Assembly: GCA_003674045.1 (NCBI GenBank)
Contig: PENC01000003.1
Coordinates: forward strand, 124,001 to 188,000
DNA length: 64,000 bases
Origin: Streptomyces griseocarneus
GTDB lineage: Bacteria; Actinomycetota; Actinomycetes; Streptomycetales; Streptomycetaceae
Reading direction: 5' to 3'
The stretch's first letter is position 1. Every line of letters starts with the position of its first letter. Position numbers and translations under genes: made by a program. The notes beneath the pieces were generated by a model. The model was not told where the DNA came from. It saw only the letters and a program-made list of their open reading frames with translations, and made no database searches. This document shows, piece by piece, positions 34,945-44,189 of this stretch.

Positions 34945-35958
34945 TCAGCCGACCGCCAGGGCCAGCAGGCCGGGAAGGACGAGCAGGCCGCAGATCGAGA
35001 AGTTGACGAGCTTGTGGTGGAGGAACACCGCCACGAACTCGCGAATGGTCGCGCTGGGCCAGAAGTACGCCGCCGTCGGCGAGCCCACCACCTGGCCGTT
35101 GACGCCGGTCTTCCGGGCCATCAGCGCGGCCCGGAAAGCGTGGAAATTGTTGGTGACGATGACACAGGAGTAGTCGCCCCGGGCCGCCGACATGAGGGCC
35201 TTGCTGTAGACGAGGTTCTCCTCCGTCGTACGGGAGCGGTCCTCGCGCCGGATGTGCTCGGCGGGGAAGCCGCGCTCGGTGAGGTAGTCGGCCATGGCGT
35301 GGGACTCGGGAAGGTGCTCGTCCGGGCCCTGGCCGCCGGAGGTCACGACCACCGGCGGATTGCCGCGTGCGGCCTGGGCCTCGTACACCTTGCGCCCCCG
35401 CTCCAGCCGGCTGGCGAGCAGCGGCGGCACCCGCTTCCCGCCGATGAGTCCCGAGCCGAGCACCACGACGAAGTCGACGTCGCGGCGCGGCCGCAGCCGT
35501 CCGTACAGGAAGGCGTACCCGATGAAGCAGAAGAACAGGAAGGACACATAGGCGGTGATCAGCAGCAGGGTGCCGGTGACGATCACCAGGGCCCGGGAGT
35601 GCGCCACCGCGGCCGCGACCATCAGCCCCATGAGCCCGAAGATGCCGAGGCCGACGAGGAAGGACAGCAGGTTCGCCGGGCTGCGGCCTTCCTTGCGGAT
35701 CATTTTCACGCCGTTGGCCAGCAGGAACACCGGCAGGACGAAGGCGCCCAGGAACGGGATCAGGAGCATCCCGGCCACGAGCCACTCCAGGGCGGGGTGC
35801 CCCTGGTCGCCGCTCCTGTCGGCCGACACCGCCAGCCCGAGGAACAGGCTGACGCAGACGAGCCCGAGATGGACGGCGTTGCTGAAGCGTCGGCGGTCAC
35901 GTAGTACGCCGATGCCGAAGAGGGCGAGGAACAGGAGAGCGGGGGCATAGGCGATCAT
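34945..35958 (-). CDS. Membrane DUF218 (YdcF/SanA-like) protein
   Basis: 337 residues. About five membrane segments in the first 150 residues are followed by a DUF218 domain: VVVLGSGLIGGKRVPPLLASRL, VTSGGQGPDEHLPESHAMADYL, SRTTEENLVYSKALM, IVTNNFHAFRA. Related proteins (ElyC, SanA) affect the cell envelope; precise activity unknown. Single gene on the minus strand. Confidence 0.87.
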   Translation of the reverse strand: MIAYAPALLFLALFGIGVLRDRRRFSNAVHLGLVCVSLFLGLAVSADRSGDQGHPALEWLVAGMLLIPFLGAFVLPVFLLANGVKMIRKEGRSPANLLSFLVGLGIFGLMGLMVAAAVAHSRALVIVTGTLLLITAYVSFLFFCFIGYAFLYGRLRPRRDVDFVVVLGSGLIGGKRVPPLLASRLERGRKVYEAQAARGNPPVVVTSGGQGPDEHLPESHAMADYLTERGFPAEHIRREDRSRTTEENLVYSKALMSAARGDYSCVIVTNNFHAFRAALMARKTGVNGQVVGSPTAAYFWPSATIREFVAVFLHHKLVNFSICGLLVLPGLLALAVG

Positions 35959-36097
35959 GCCCGCATGGTACGCAACCGCGCCACGGCGAAGCCGGGCGCG
36001 GTGACGTCACTTGACGCCCCTGACCTGCGATTCTCCGCCGACAGGGCAGGGTTGTCGAATAAATGTGCCTATGCTTTGAGCGGCCGCCTCACAGCTG

Positions 36098-36286
36098 TCA
36101 CGACTGCGGAGGCTGGTCCTCGTCCCTGCCGAGCTGCTCCTTGAGCTTGTCCTGGGCGGTATCGACCTGGCTGCTGTACTTGCCCTGGGTCTTCTCGTCG
36201 ACGAAGTCCCCTGCCTTGTCGATGCCCTTGCCTGCCTGGTCCTCGTGACCCTTGAGCATCTGCTTGAGCTTGTCCATCACGGACAT
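36098..36286 (-). CDS. MT0933-type antitoxin-like small protein
   Basis: 62 residues, lysine/acid-rich amphipathic helix repeats (MDKLKQMLKGHEDQAGKGIDKAGDFVDEKT), matching the actinobacterial MT0933_antitox family as I remember it. No toxin gene adjoins, and the family may instead resemble CsbD-like stress proteins. Confidence 0.75.
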   Translation of the reverse strand: MSVMDKLKQMLKGHEDQAGKGIDKAGDFVDEKTQGKYSSQVDTAQDKLKEQLGRDEDQPPQS

Positions 36287-36351
36287 GGCCGACCTCCTTG
36301 ACCGTTCGCTCGACTCCCTCCAGGTTCCTCCTGTGGAGCGCCGGGCGCATC

Positions 36352-36780
36352 TCAGCCGTTGCCGCCCGGGACCAGGCCGTCGGCGACCAGGCCCGCGAAG
36401 ACCGCTTCGCCGAGCGCCCGGACGGCGGACTGCGGCCGGACCATCACGGTGAACTCCTTGATCAGCCCTTCGTCGTCGAGGTGCAACAGGTCCATCCCGT
36501 GGATCTGCTTGCCGTCCACGGTGGCCCGGAAGAGCAGCACCGCCGACGGGGCCTCGGTGCCGTCCGTGCCCGTCTCCGAGGTGCCGTCGTGGCGCCCGAT
36601 GTAGCGGAAGTCCTCGAAGGTGCGCAGCAGGACGCCGAAGAGGCCCAGCACCAGCGGCTTGCCCTCGAAGGGGGTGAACTTCACGGGGCTGTAGAAGCGG
36701 ACGTCCTCGGTGAACAGGGCGTCCAGGGCGGTCAGGTCGCGGTTGTCGATCGCGGTGCGGAAGCGGTCCGCTGTGGTCAT
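36352..36780 (-). CDS. SnoaL/NTF2-like protein
   Basis: 142 residues with an NTF2-like cone fold pattern (FRTAIDNRDLTALDALFTEDVRFYSPV; VLLFRATVDGKQIHGMDLLHLDDEGLIKEFTVMVRP). Enzymatic or ligand-binding role unknown. Diverges from the PadR gene at 36908 across a perfect palindrome, so it is probably that regulator's target. Confidence 0.83.
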   Translation of the reverse strand: MTTADRFRTAIDNRDLTALDALFTEDVRFYSPVKFTPFEGKPLVLGLFGVLLRTFEDFRYIGRHDGTSETGTDGTEAPSAVLLFRATVDGKQIHGMDLLHLDDEGLIKEFTVMVRPQSAVRALGEAVFAGLVADGLVPGGNG

Positions 36781-36814
36781 GACGGTCACGACTTCTCCTT
36801 CACACAGGGATGCA

Positions 36815-36832
36815 TAGTCATGAATATGACTA
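36815..36832. promoter_or_regulatory. Palindromic operator between SnoaL and PadR genes
   Basis: Perfect 7-4-7 inverted repeat TAGTCAT-GAAT-ATGACTA in the 127-bp divergent gap, overlapping where the promoters must lie. Probable binding site of the PadR protein at 36908. Confidence 0.65.
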
Positions 36833-36907
36833 GTCAGTTCCTTGAGTATCATGAGGGGTGCGTCCAGGAACAGGGCCGGACCCGGACAGAGGCGAAGGAG
36901 TGACCCG

Positions 36908-37477
36908 ATGGCATTGCGCCACGCGGTGCTGGCGGCGCTGCTCGACGAGGAGCTGAGCGGCTATCAGCTGGCCAAGGTGTTCGACCTCGGCATGGCGAAC
37001 TTCTGGCACGCCCTGCCGCAGCAGCTCTACGCCGAGCTGACCCGCCTGGAGAAGGACGGCCTGGTCACGGGCCGGGAGGTGGTCCAGGACACGCGCCCCA
37101 ACAAGCGCCTGTTCACGGTCACCGACGCGGGTCTCGTGGAGCTCGAACGGTTCACGGAGGCCGTCACCAAGCCCTCCGCCATCCGTGACGACCTGCTGGT
37201 CAAGGTGCGGGCCGCCGACCATGTCGGGGCGGAGGCGCTCATCGGGCAGCTCACCGAGCGGGCCGGTTTCGCCCAGGCCAAGATCGACCTGTTCGAGAAG
37301 CTGCTGCACACGATGCGGGGCGGCCGGACCGAGGAGGAGTTCCTGCGGTACGGCGACCGCGTCGGCCCCTACCTGACGTGTCTGCGCGGCCTCGCCTTCG
37401 AACAGGGCAACCGCGACTGGTGCGTCCGCGCGGCCTCCGCGCTCCGGGAACGGGCCGCCTGCCGCTCCCGGGGCTGA
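36908..37477 (+). CDS. PadR-family regulator (long type)
   Basis: 189 residues. N-terminal winged helix (MALRHAVLAALLDEELSGYQL; LYAELTRLEKDGLVTGREV) and a C-terminal PadR dimerisation region (VKVRAADHVGAEALIGQL). Start ATG 36908. Expected to repress itself and the divergent SnoaL gene via 36815-36832. Confidence 0.87.
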   Translation: MALRHAVLAALLDEELSGYQLAKVFDLGMANFWHALPQQLYAELTRLEKDGLVTGREVVQDTRPNKRLFTVTDAGLVELERFTEAVTKPSAIRDDLLVKVRAADHVGAEALIGQLTERAGFAQAKIDLFEKLLHTMRGGRTEEEFLRYGDRVGPYLTCLRGLAFEQGNRDWCVRAASALRERAACRSRG

Positions 37478-37480
37478 CGC

Positions 37481-38185
37481 TCACCAGGGAAGCGGCCGGC
37501 CGTCCCGGAAGAAGCCCCCGGTGGGGCCGGAGTCCGGCAGCGTCGCCGCCCGGACCACGTGGGCCGCGCCCTCCTCGACGGGACCACCGCCCGCGCCGCC
37601 CATGTCGGTGGCCACCCATCCGGGGCACACCGCGTTGACCAGGACGAGATCCGCGCGCAGCTCGTCGGCGAGCTTGCGGGTGAGCGCGTTCAGGGCGGCC
37701 TTCGACACCCCGTACGCCGGTGTGCCGCCGGTCATCGTCGTCAGCGAACCGGATTCGCTGGACACGTTGACCACGCGCGGGTGGCCGGAACGCCGCAGCA
37801 GCGGCCGGAACGCCTGCACCATGCGCCAGGCACCGAAGAGATTGGTCTCCAGCGTGCGACGGACCTCGTCGAGATCCACGTCCACGGCCCGCTCGGTGAT
37901 GTCGTAGTTGACGGCGGCGTTGTTGACGAGGACGTCCAGCCTGCCGAACTCCGCCTCCACCGACCGGGCAAGAGCCTCGACCAGGCCGGGGTCGGTCACG
38001 TCCAGCCGACGGGCCAGGACGTCGCCGGGCAGCCCGGCCAGCTCCTCGGCGACCCGCTCGGCGTCCTCCAGCCGTCGGGCGCACAGGAGAACGGTGTGCC
38101 CGAGCCCGGCGAGCTGTCGCGCGGTCTCCCTGCCGATGCCACGGTTGGCGCCCGTGACCAGCGACACCGGTGTGGTGGTGCTCAT
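37481..38185 (-). CDS. Short-chain dehydrogenase (carbonyl reductase-like)
   Basis: 234 residues. TGANRGIG cofactor motif, NNAA, catalytic Ser in NVSSESG, YGVSK. The order and the insert after the catalytic Ser resemble plant/animal carbonyl-reductase-type SDRs. Convergent with the PadR gene, 3 nt apart. Start ATG 38185 preferred over 38218 because the extra residues are non-native. Confidence 0.86.
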   Translation of the reverse strand: MSTTTPVSLVTGANRGIGRETARQLAGLGHTVLLCARRLEDAERVAEELAGLPGDVLARRLDVTDPGLVEALARSVEAEFGRLDVLVNNAAVNYDITERAVDVDLDEVRRTLETNLFGAWRMVQAFRPLLRRSGHPRVVNVSSESGSLTTMTGGTPAYGVSKAALNALTRKLADELRADLVLVNAVCPGWVATDMGGAGGGPVEEGAAHVVRAATLPDSGPTGGFFRDGRPLPW

Positions 38186-38382
38186 GTGCTCTCCCGATCG
38201 GTGCTGATGTCCGCTCACCGTAGGTGGACGACGCCCTGCCGCGGATCAGGCGCGAGTCGCAGGCACCCGTGGGACGAAGGACGCAGGACTGCCCGGGAAC
38301 GCGCGCGGTGCCGCTCGGGTCGGCAGGCCAGGCACTGACGGGGCGGGCTTCGATGTCAGTGCCTGCTGGGAGCATCCGATGT

Positions 38383-38949
38383 ATGACTCCTTCCATGGGG
38401 CAATCTTGGGCTCGCATCGAGACATGGCTCCGCGAGCATGCCCCTGCCAGCAGCCGTCAGCTGGCTCCTCCCGCGGCACGGACGGCCATTGCGGCGGCAG
38501 AGGACAGGCTGGGGACTTCCTTTCCCCAGCCGCTGGTGGAGTCGTTGCTCCGCCACGACGGGACCGACCTCGCGACTGTTCTGCCCTGGGGCGCTTGTCT
38601 CCTCGGGACGGAGGACATCGTGCGCACGTGGGAAATGAAGATGGACATCTTCGGAGAGGACGCCGACATCCTGCTCGATGACCCCACCATGCGGTATGGA
38701 CCGTGGTGGAACCGGCGCTGGATTCCCTTCGCCGCCTTCGGGAACGGCGACCATCTCGTGATCGACGGATTCGGCAGAGTCGGCGAGGCCAATCACGAGG
38801 ACGGCGGCCATTTCTACGACCACCCCATGTGGGCCTCGCTTCCCGACCTGTTCGCCTGCGTCGCCGAGGCGCTGATGACAGGGGAGATACTCGACGGCTG
38901 TCAGCAGTTCGTCACGGCTGACGGGGAACTGGACTGGGACGTCGTATGA
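38383..38949 (+). CDS. SMI1/KNR4 (SUKH) family protein, possible immunity protein
   Basis: 188 residues. TAIAAAEDRLGTSFPQPLVESLLRHDGT is the classic SUKH entry motif, followed by RWIPFAAFGNGDHLVID and EDGGHFYDHPMWASLPDLF. SUKH proteins are very often immunity proteins for polymorphic toxins. The next gene on the same strand, 197 nt on, encodes a secreted toxin-like protein, though a terminator lies between them. An alternative ATG at 38395 exists. Confidence 0.82.
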   Translation: MTPSMGQSWARIETWLREHAPASSRQLAPPAARTAIAAAEDRLGTSFPQPLVESLLRHDGTDLATVLPWGACLLGTEDIVRTWEMKMDIFGEDADILLDDPTMRYGPWWNRRWIPFAAFGNGDHLVIDGFGRVGEANHEDGGHFYDHPMWASLPDLFACVAEALMTGEILDGCQQFVTADGELDWDVV

Positions 38950-39079
38950 CGGCCGGTCGGTAGGAGGTCCGGACCCCGCCCGGAGGCGGGTGGAGGTTCG
39001 TTCCGCGGGATGATCCGTATGGCCATGCGGCCGATGGTGTCCGGTGCCGTGGGACGGAAGCGTGGGGGTGTCGGATCTC

Positions 39080-39106
39080 GGCCCGCGGCGGGAGCGGGCC
39101 TTCTTT
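39080..39106 (+). terminator. Rho-independent terminator after the SUKH gene
   Basis: GGCCCGC (39080-39086) and GCGGGCC (39094-39100) around a 7-nt loop, followed by TTCTTT. Confidence 0.7.
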
Positions 39107-39146
39107 CGTGCTTCGCGTGAGAAGACGACACCTGCAGAGGGAGAAG

Positions 39147-40934
39147 ATGAGCATCCCCGGACAGCGGATATCCGCCGGGCGCGTCACGACGACTGTTGTG
39201 GCGACAGCCATGGTACTGGCCATCACGGGAACGACCGTCGCCCAGGCCGCACCACCCGGCAAGGCCGACAGCGGTGTCGGCGCGCCGCAGGAATTCGCCG
39301 ATGAGTACACGCACATCGTCGTCGACAAACGGCCGCGCGGCGAGGCCGATCTCGGCGAGTTGCGGGAGTCCTTGAACAGGAACGGGCTGCAGACGGCGAA
39401 GAGTCGCTGGGTCGCAGAGGGGAAGGACGTGGAGGCCGAGCTGAGGAGGGCCGGGTCGGGGTATGCGAAGAACGGGCACCATGAGCACGTCTTCATGTGG
39501 GACTCGTCGAAGAAGGGCATCGAGGGCGGCAATGCCATCGAGCGGAACGGCGACGCCATCAGGGTCAAGATCCGGTGGGATGCTCTCAAGAAGGACGGGC
39601 GGTTCCTCGGCGGCACGCTCAAGGGCGACCACGGTGGTGGCCCGCTCGGTGGGGAGTCCACCAACGGCGCCTGGGCCCACAAGGGCGACATTCCCAGGAA
39701 GTACCTGTTCATCGTGGGCGTCGACGACGCCGCACACCCCGGAATGAGCCAATGGCTCGCGGGGAAGGGCTGGCCCGACGGCAATGGCGTCTGCTCCGCC
39801 GGTGGTTCCTCGGACCGGGCGAAGCGGTCCGTGAGCGTCTGTGAAAAGGCCGGGCCATCGTCGGAAGAGGGCAAGCCGTCCGGGGAAACGCTGGAGAGCG
39901 CGGAGGCCAGACAGGTCGAGCAGGTCTTCGGCGAACTCGCCGGGAAGTACGGGCTCAAGGCCGTCGCCCCCGACGGCAAGCAGCTGTCCCCGTCCGACAT
40001 CCACGCCCGTATCCGCGGTTACGGCAAACTCTCACCCGAGGCGAAGGCCGGACTCCGGGCGAATCTGAAGTCCGCGGGCAGTACGGCCAAGGGCGCCCTG
40101 CTGGTCGCGGGCGGTGTGCTCTGGGCGAAGGGCGTGCACGATGCCTTCGCCGACGACACCACGAGCCTGGACAAAGCGGCCGCCATCACCGCGATCGTCC
40201 CCTTCGTGGGCTGTGGCACGCAGGCCGGGGCCGCCGCCGACCACGGGCGGTTCGACGCCGACGACACCGCGGCCTGCCTCGGGGCCGACGCCCTGCTGGT
40301 CACCCCGCTGTGGCCCGCCGGTCTCACTCTCCACGGCGCCCGCTATTTCACGGACAAGTGGAAGGAGGCGCAGATCCCGTCGATCACGGTGTTCCAGCAG
40401 GCCCGCGACGAGGCATGGAAGAAGACGCTCGACGACTTCCGCGCCGACGGCCTGCGGAAGCTCGTGAAGTCGGCCGCCGACATCGAGCGCCAGCAACTCG
40501 AGGCGGAAAAGGCCGTGATCCTGCACAACGCCGCCGAGAAGACGGTGGAGATGGACAAGGGCGGCGCCTCCGCGGAGGCCAAGAAGCTCCTCAAGTGGAG
40601 CACCGAGCGCACGGCACGCGAGCAGATCAAGGACCTTCCCCGGAAACTCCGCGAGCAGTCCGACACGGCGGTCCGCGACGCGCTCGTGGAACGGGCGAAG
40701 CAGTACAACGAGGAGTTCATCAAGCAGGAGGTCGATATCGACCGTTGGAAGGACGAGTCCTGGCAGGCCGCACTCCACGGCCCCAGCCACTCCCGCGCGG
40801 ACCGGCAGGAATACCTCGACAAACTGATCCAGCGGCTCCGTGACCGCGACATGCTGCCGCCCGTACCCGACGCGGGCGACCTCGCCACGGACATCGACCG
40901 GGCCCGCAAGGCCCTGGGCCGGCAGGACGCCTGA
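39147..40934 (+). CDS. Large secreted toxin-like protein of unknown class
   Basis: 595 residues with a signal peptide (TVVATAMVLAITGTTVAQA). The N-terminal about 200 residues (mature) hold an unrecognised domain rich in Lys and Gly, with GHHEHVFMWDSSKKGIEGGN and two Cys. A hydrophobic central segment, AAAITAIVPFVGCGTQAGAA followed by LGADALLVTPLWPAGL, resembles the segment after the catalytic domain in Streptomyces enterotoxin-A-like toxins. The last about 170 residues are charged coiled coil. I do not see the R-S-E motif of ADP-ribosyltransferases. A toxin role is an inference from the architecture and the neighbouring SUKH gene. Confidence 0.7.
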   Translation: MSIPGQRISAGRVTTTVVATAMVLAITGTTVAQAAPPGKADSGVGAPQEFADEYTHIVVDKRPRGEADLGELRESLNRNGLQTAKSRWVAEGKDVEAELRRAGSGYAKNGHHEHVFMWDSSKKGIEGGNAIERNGDAIRVKIRWDALKKDGRFLGGTLKGDHGGGPLGGESTNGAWAHKGDIPRKYLFIVGVDDAAHPGMSQWLAGKGWPDGNGVCSAGGSSDRAKRSVSVCEKAGPSSEEGKPSGETLESAEARQVEQVFGELAGKYGLKAVAPDGKQLSPSDIHARIRGYGKLSPEAKAGLRANLKSAGSTAKGALLVAGGVLWAKGVHDAFADDTTSLDKAAAITAIVPFVGCGTQAGAAADHGRFDADDTAACLGADALLVTPLWPAGLTLHGARYFTDKWKEAQIPSITVFQQARDEAWKKTLDDFRADGLRKLVKSAADIERQQLEAEKAVILHNAAEKTVEMDKGGASAEAKKLLKWSTERTAREQIKDLPRKLREQSDTAVRDALVERAKQYNEEFIKQEVDIDRWKDESWQAALHGPSHSRADRQEYLDKLIQRLRDRDMLPPVPDAGDLATDIDRARKALGRQDA

Positions 40935-40951
40935 CGCGCCGCGGCCGACGT

Positions 40952-40980
40952 GCGCCCGGGTCCCCCTGATACCCGGGCGC
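40952..40980. terminator. Bidirectional terminator
   Basis: Perfect 10-bp inverted repeat GCGCCCGGGT (40952-40961) and ACCCGGGCGC (40971-40980), extended outward by GGCCGAC/GTCGGCC, between convergent genes. Confidence 0.72.
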
Positions 40981-40995
40981 CGTCGTCGGCCCCGA

Positions 40996-41493
40996 TCAGG
41001 CAGGCAGGACGGCCTCGATGGCGGCCGTGACCTCGGCGGCGTCGGGCTCGGTGCGCGGGTTGAACCGGGCGGTGACCCGGCCGTCGGGGGCGACGAGGAA
41101 CTTCTCGAAGTTCCAGCGGATGTCCCCGGTGTGGCCCTCGGCGTCCGGGGTGTCCACGAGTCCGGCGTAGAGCGGGTGCCGGGCCTCGCCGTTGACGTCG
41201 GTCTTCTCGGTCATGGGGAAGGTCACGCCGTACGTGGCCGAGCAGAACGCGGCGATCTCCTCGGCGGAGCCGGGCTCCTGGCCCATGAACTGGTTGCACG
41301 GCACGCCCAGGACGGTGAAGCCGCGCGGCGCGTAGCGCTCGTGGAGCTTCTCCAGCGCCGCGTACTGCGGGGTCAGCCCGCACTTCGAGGCGACGTTGAC
41401 GACCAGGACGGCCTTGCCGCGGTACTGCGCGAGGTCCGCCGGGCCGCCCTGGAGGGCGTCGATCTCGATGTCGTGGAAGGAGGGGAGGGACAT
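40996..41493 (-). CDS. Glutathione-peroxidase-family thiol peroxidase
   Basis: 165 residues. Active-site Cys in VASKCGLTPQY, Gln in VPCNQFMGQEPG and Trp in IRWNFEKFLVAPDG make the full GPx site with Cys in place of Sec. In actinomycetes the reductant is probably thioredoxin or mycothiol-linked rather than glutathione. Start ATG 41493 with GGAGGGGAGGG upstream. Confidence 0.92.
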   Translation of the reverse strand: MSLPSFHDIEIDALQGGPADLAQYRGKAVLVVNVASKCGLTPQYAALEKLHERYAPRGFTVLGVPCNQFMGQEPGSAEEIAAFCSATYGVTFPMTEKTDVNGEARHPLYAGLVDTPDAEGHTGDIRWNFEKFLVAPDGRVTARFNPRTEPDAAEVTAAIEAVLPA

Positions 41494-41552
41494 GGTTCTC
41501 CTTGTATCTGCGTGGTGGTGCCAACCGGTCATGCGTCAGCCTAGGACCCGGG

Positions 41553-42341
41553 TCAGCGGGCCAGGACCCCGGCCAGGCCGGAACGGACCGTTGCCCGGTC
41601 ACCGGTGTCCAGGCCGTGGGTCACCTCGTACCAGGGGCCCAGGCGGTGCCAGAGCAGGGCGCGTCCGCGCAGCTCGGGCGTCACCCCGTACGCGTCGGCG
41701 AGGGCGTCCGCGAACGCGGGCGGCGTCCCGTGCAGTGCCCAGGCCAGGTCGATGGCGGGGTCCCCGATGTGCGCGTCGCCGAAGTCGATGACGCCGGAGA
41801 GCCCGTCGCCCCGGACCAGGACGTGCTCGGGGCCGAGGTCGCCGTGGACGAGGGCCCGGGCGGGCAGCGAGCCGACGGCGTCCAGCAGCGCGTGGGCGGA
41901 CTCGCGCCGATCCGCCGGCAGGAGGGGAACCACACGCGCCCGGAAGTCCTCCGTCAAGGCGGCGCGTTCGTCCAGCACCTCGCGCGGGGACGGCGCTTCC
42001 CGGCGCTCCGCTTCCGTCGCGTCGACCGCGTGCAGGGCGTGCAGGAACAGCCCCAGCCGCCGCCCGTGCGTGGCGTCCGGCTCCGTCAACGGCTCGCCGG
42101 GGACCAGCGCGTGCCGTACGACCAGTGGTTCGTCCGCCACGACGCGGGGCATCGGCACGGGCAGTGGCAACTGCGGGCCGAGCCAGGGCATCAGGCGGGT
42201 CTCCGTACGCAGCTGCCGCGCCACTTCCGGGCGGCGCGGGCTCCGCTCGACCCAGCGCCCGTCGACCAGCCGCGCCGCGCTGTCCCAGCCCTCCGGGAAA
42301 TCGACGGTCTCCGGGCACGAGGTGTACGAGGAATCGGTCAT
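41553..42341 (-). CDS. Aminoglycoside/macrolide phosphotransferase-family kinase
   Basis: 262 residues. Brenner-type motif HGDLGPEHVLV and the metal-binding DFGDAHIGDPAIDLAW are intact. APH-fold kinases phosphorylate antibiotics or small metabolites; substrate not predictable. Single minus-strand gene. Confidence 0.87.
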   Translation of the reverse strand: MTDSSYTSCPETVDFPEGWDSAARLVDGRWVERSPRRPEVARQLRTETRLMPWLGPQLPLPVPMPRVVADEPLVVRHALVPGEPLTEPDATHGRRLGLFLHALHAVDATEAERREAPSPREVLDERAALTEDFRARVVPLLPADRRESAHALLDAVGSLPARALVHGDLGPEHVLVRGDGLSGVIDFGDAHIGDPAIDLAWALHGTPPAFADALADAYGVTPELRGRALLWHRLGPWYEVTHGLDTGDRATVRSGLAGVLAR

Positions 42342-42386
42342 CGGCCCACACTAGATCGCCGGGCGGCCGTCGGCCGGTGACGGCCG

Positions 42387-44075
42387 TCACCCCGTCCCGG
42401 TCTCCGGCAGCAGCAGGGCCGAGTCCGCGTGGACCGTGATGCGTACCGGTACGTGGTCGACGGCGTCGATCCGTGCTTCGCCGGTTCCGGGGTTGCGCGC
42501 GTACCGCGGGTGGGCACCCCCGCTGATCTGCCAGCGGATGCGGTGGCCCGCGGGGAAGCGGTGCGCGGTGGAGCCCATCGGCATGGTGACCCCGGACGGC
42601 TCGTCCCCGGACGTACGCACCTGGGCCAGCCCGTCGCAGATGTTGACGGAACGGCCGCCCGGGTCCACGTCGCACAGCCGGGTGAAGACGTCGGCGTGGC
42701 CGGTGTCCGTGGAGACGCGCAGCCGCGCCGAGACCGGACCGAGGATCTCCACGGGCGCGGTCAGCGGCGGGCCCGTGAACGTCAGCACGTCCTCCCTGGC
42801 CTCCAGCTTGCTGTTGTCGCGGGGCCCGGCGGTGCGGCCGAGCGACCGGCCGCCGAGGGACGGGGTGGGCGCGGCCGGGTCGTACCGGAAGGACACCACC
42901 GGCGCGGAGTCCGTGGGGGCCAGTCCGGTGAGGGCCCGCCCGCCGGGGGAGGGGAACCACGGCGCGGCGTCCGGCGGCCGCGGCGGCCAGTCGTCCAGGT
43001 CCCGCCACGCGTTCTCGCCGCCCACGTGCACCCGCGCGCCGGTGGGGCGCAGGCCGGACCGGTCACCGCACAAGTGCGCCCGCAGCCAGGCCAGACTCTC
43101 CGCGAACATCTCGGGCAGGCCCTGCTGGAGCGCGGAGGTGTGCGTCCACGGGCCGACGAGCAGGGCGGTCTCGCAACCGGCGCGGCGCAGGCGGTCGTAC
43201 TGTTCGAGGGTCTGGTCGAGGAACACGTCGTGCCATCCGGTGGCCAGCGCGGTGGGCACCGTCAGCCGGTCCGCCGCCCGCCCGTGGTGGGTGCCGTGCC
43301 AGTACGGGGCATCGGCGTCCGGGTGCGTCATCGCGCCGTCCAGCCAGGGCACTTCGCGCCCGAGGGCGGATACGTACGCCCCGCGCAGCGGCCTTGCGAT
43401 GGCGGCCTCGCGCAGTCGGCGCTGGAGGCGTAGCACTGCTTTGACGAACGGCACGGCGCCCTCGTGCTGGTACATGGCGCCGGTCGCGGAAATGAGTACG
43501 TCCTCCAAGTGGAGCGCACCACCTGCGTGGTAGAAGCCGTGGGGATCGTGGAAGCCCATCTGCACCACCATCGCCTTCAGCTCCGGCGGCGGGTCGAGCG
43601 CGAGCGCCCACTGGGTGTAGCCCATGTAGCTGGGGCCGGCTGTGCCGAGCGTTCCGTCGAACCAGGGCTGTTCCCGCAGCCAGGCCACCGTGGCCAGGCC
43701 GTCCTCCGCCTCGTCGCGCCAGGCGTCGAACCGGCCGCCCGAACCACCGGTGCCCCGGCAGCTCTGCAGGAGCACGTGGAAGCCCTGCTCGGCGAAGAGC
43801 ACGCCATACAAGGGCGACCACGGCACGCCCCTGCCGTACGGCGAGCGCACGAGCAGGGTGGGGAAGTCGCCCGCGGCGCGGGGGAAGTAGTGGTCCGTGA
43901 TCAGCGGGGTGCCGTCGGCGGCCGGTACCGGCAGTCCGGGCTCGCACCCGACGTCGTGCCGTGCGGCCGGGAGACCGCGCCAGGTGGCGCGCATCAACCG
44001 CGCGGACAGCGGCGGCTTCCCGGGCTGCGGGGTCCGTGTCGGCCTCGTCGCGGTGTCGTGTGCATGTGCTGTCAT
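42387..44075 (-). CDS. CocE/NonD-family hydrolase (X-Pro dipeptidyl-peptidase S15-like)
   Basis: 562 residues. Nucleophile Ser in GPSYMGYTQW, Asp in GWHDVFLDQT, His in GPWTHTSALQ; the C-terminal X-Pro jelly-roll domain (SARLRVSTDTGHADVFTRLCDVDPGG) is typical. Hydrolyses esters or acyl-Pro bonds; natural substrate unknown. Diverges from the TetR gene at 44190, its likely regulator. Start ATG 44075. Confidence 0.88.
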   Translation of the reverse strand: MTAHAHDTATRPTRTPQPGKPPLSARLMRATWRGLPAARHDVGCEPGLPVPAADGTPLITDHYFPRAAGDFPTLLVRSPYGRGVPWSPLYGVLFAEQGFHVLLQSCRGTGGSGGRFDAWRDEAEDGLATVAWLREQPWFDGTLGTAGPSYMGYTQWALALDPPPELKAMVVQMGFHDPHGFYHAGGALHLEDVLISATGAMYQHEGAVPFVKAVLRLQRRLREAAIARPLRGAYVSALGREVPWLDGAMTHPDADAPYWHGTHHGRAADRLTVPTALATGWHDVFLDQTLEQYDRLRRAGCETALLVGPWTHTSALQQGLPEMFAESLAWLRAHLCGDRSGLRPTGARVHVGGENAWRDLDDWPPRPPDAAPWFPSPGGRALTGLAPTDSAPVVSFRYDPAAPTPSLGGRSLGRTAGPRDNSKLEAREDVLTFTGPPLTAPVEILGPVSARLRVSTDTGHADVFTRLCDVDPGGRSVNICDGLAQVRTSGDEPSGVTMPMGSTAHRFPAGHRIRWQISGGAHPRYARNPGTGEARIDAVDHVPVRITVHADSALLLPETGTG

Positions 44076-44090
44076 GACGCCCCCTCGCTC

Positions 44091-44112
44091 ATTCCGTACG
44101 TTGTACGAGAAT
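44091..44112. promoter_or_regulatory. TetR operator candidate
   Basis: ATTC-CGTACGTTGTACG-AGAAT: a perfect 5-3-5 core CGTAC-GTT-GTACG at 44095-44107 with imperfect flanking symmetry, 16 nt from the hydrolase ATG in the divergent gap. Confidence 0.6.
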
Positions 44113-44189
44113 AGCGGGTGCTTGGATGTGTTCCGCAAGCCCGCGGGGCCGGTGGGCCGGCGGGGGCCAAGGAGAGGAGCACCGAGACC

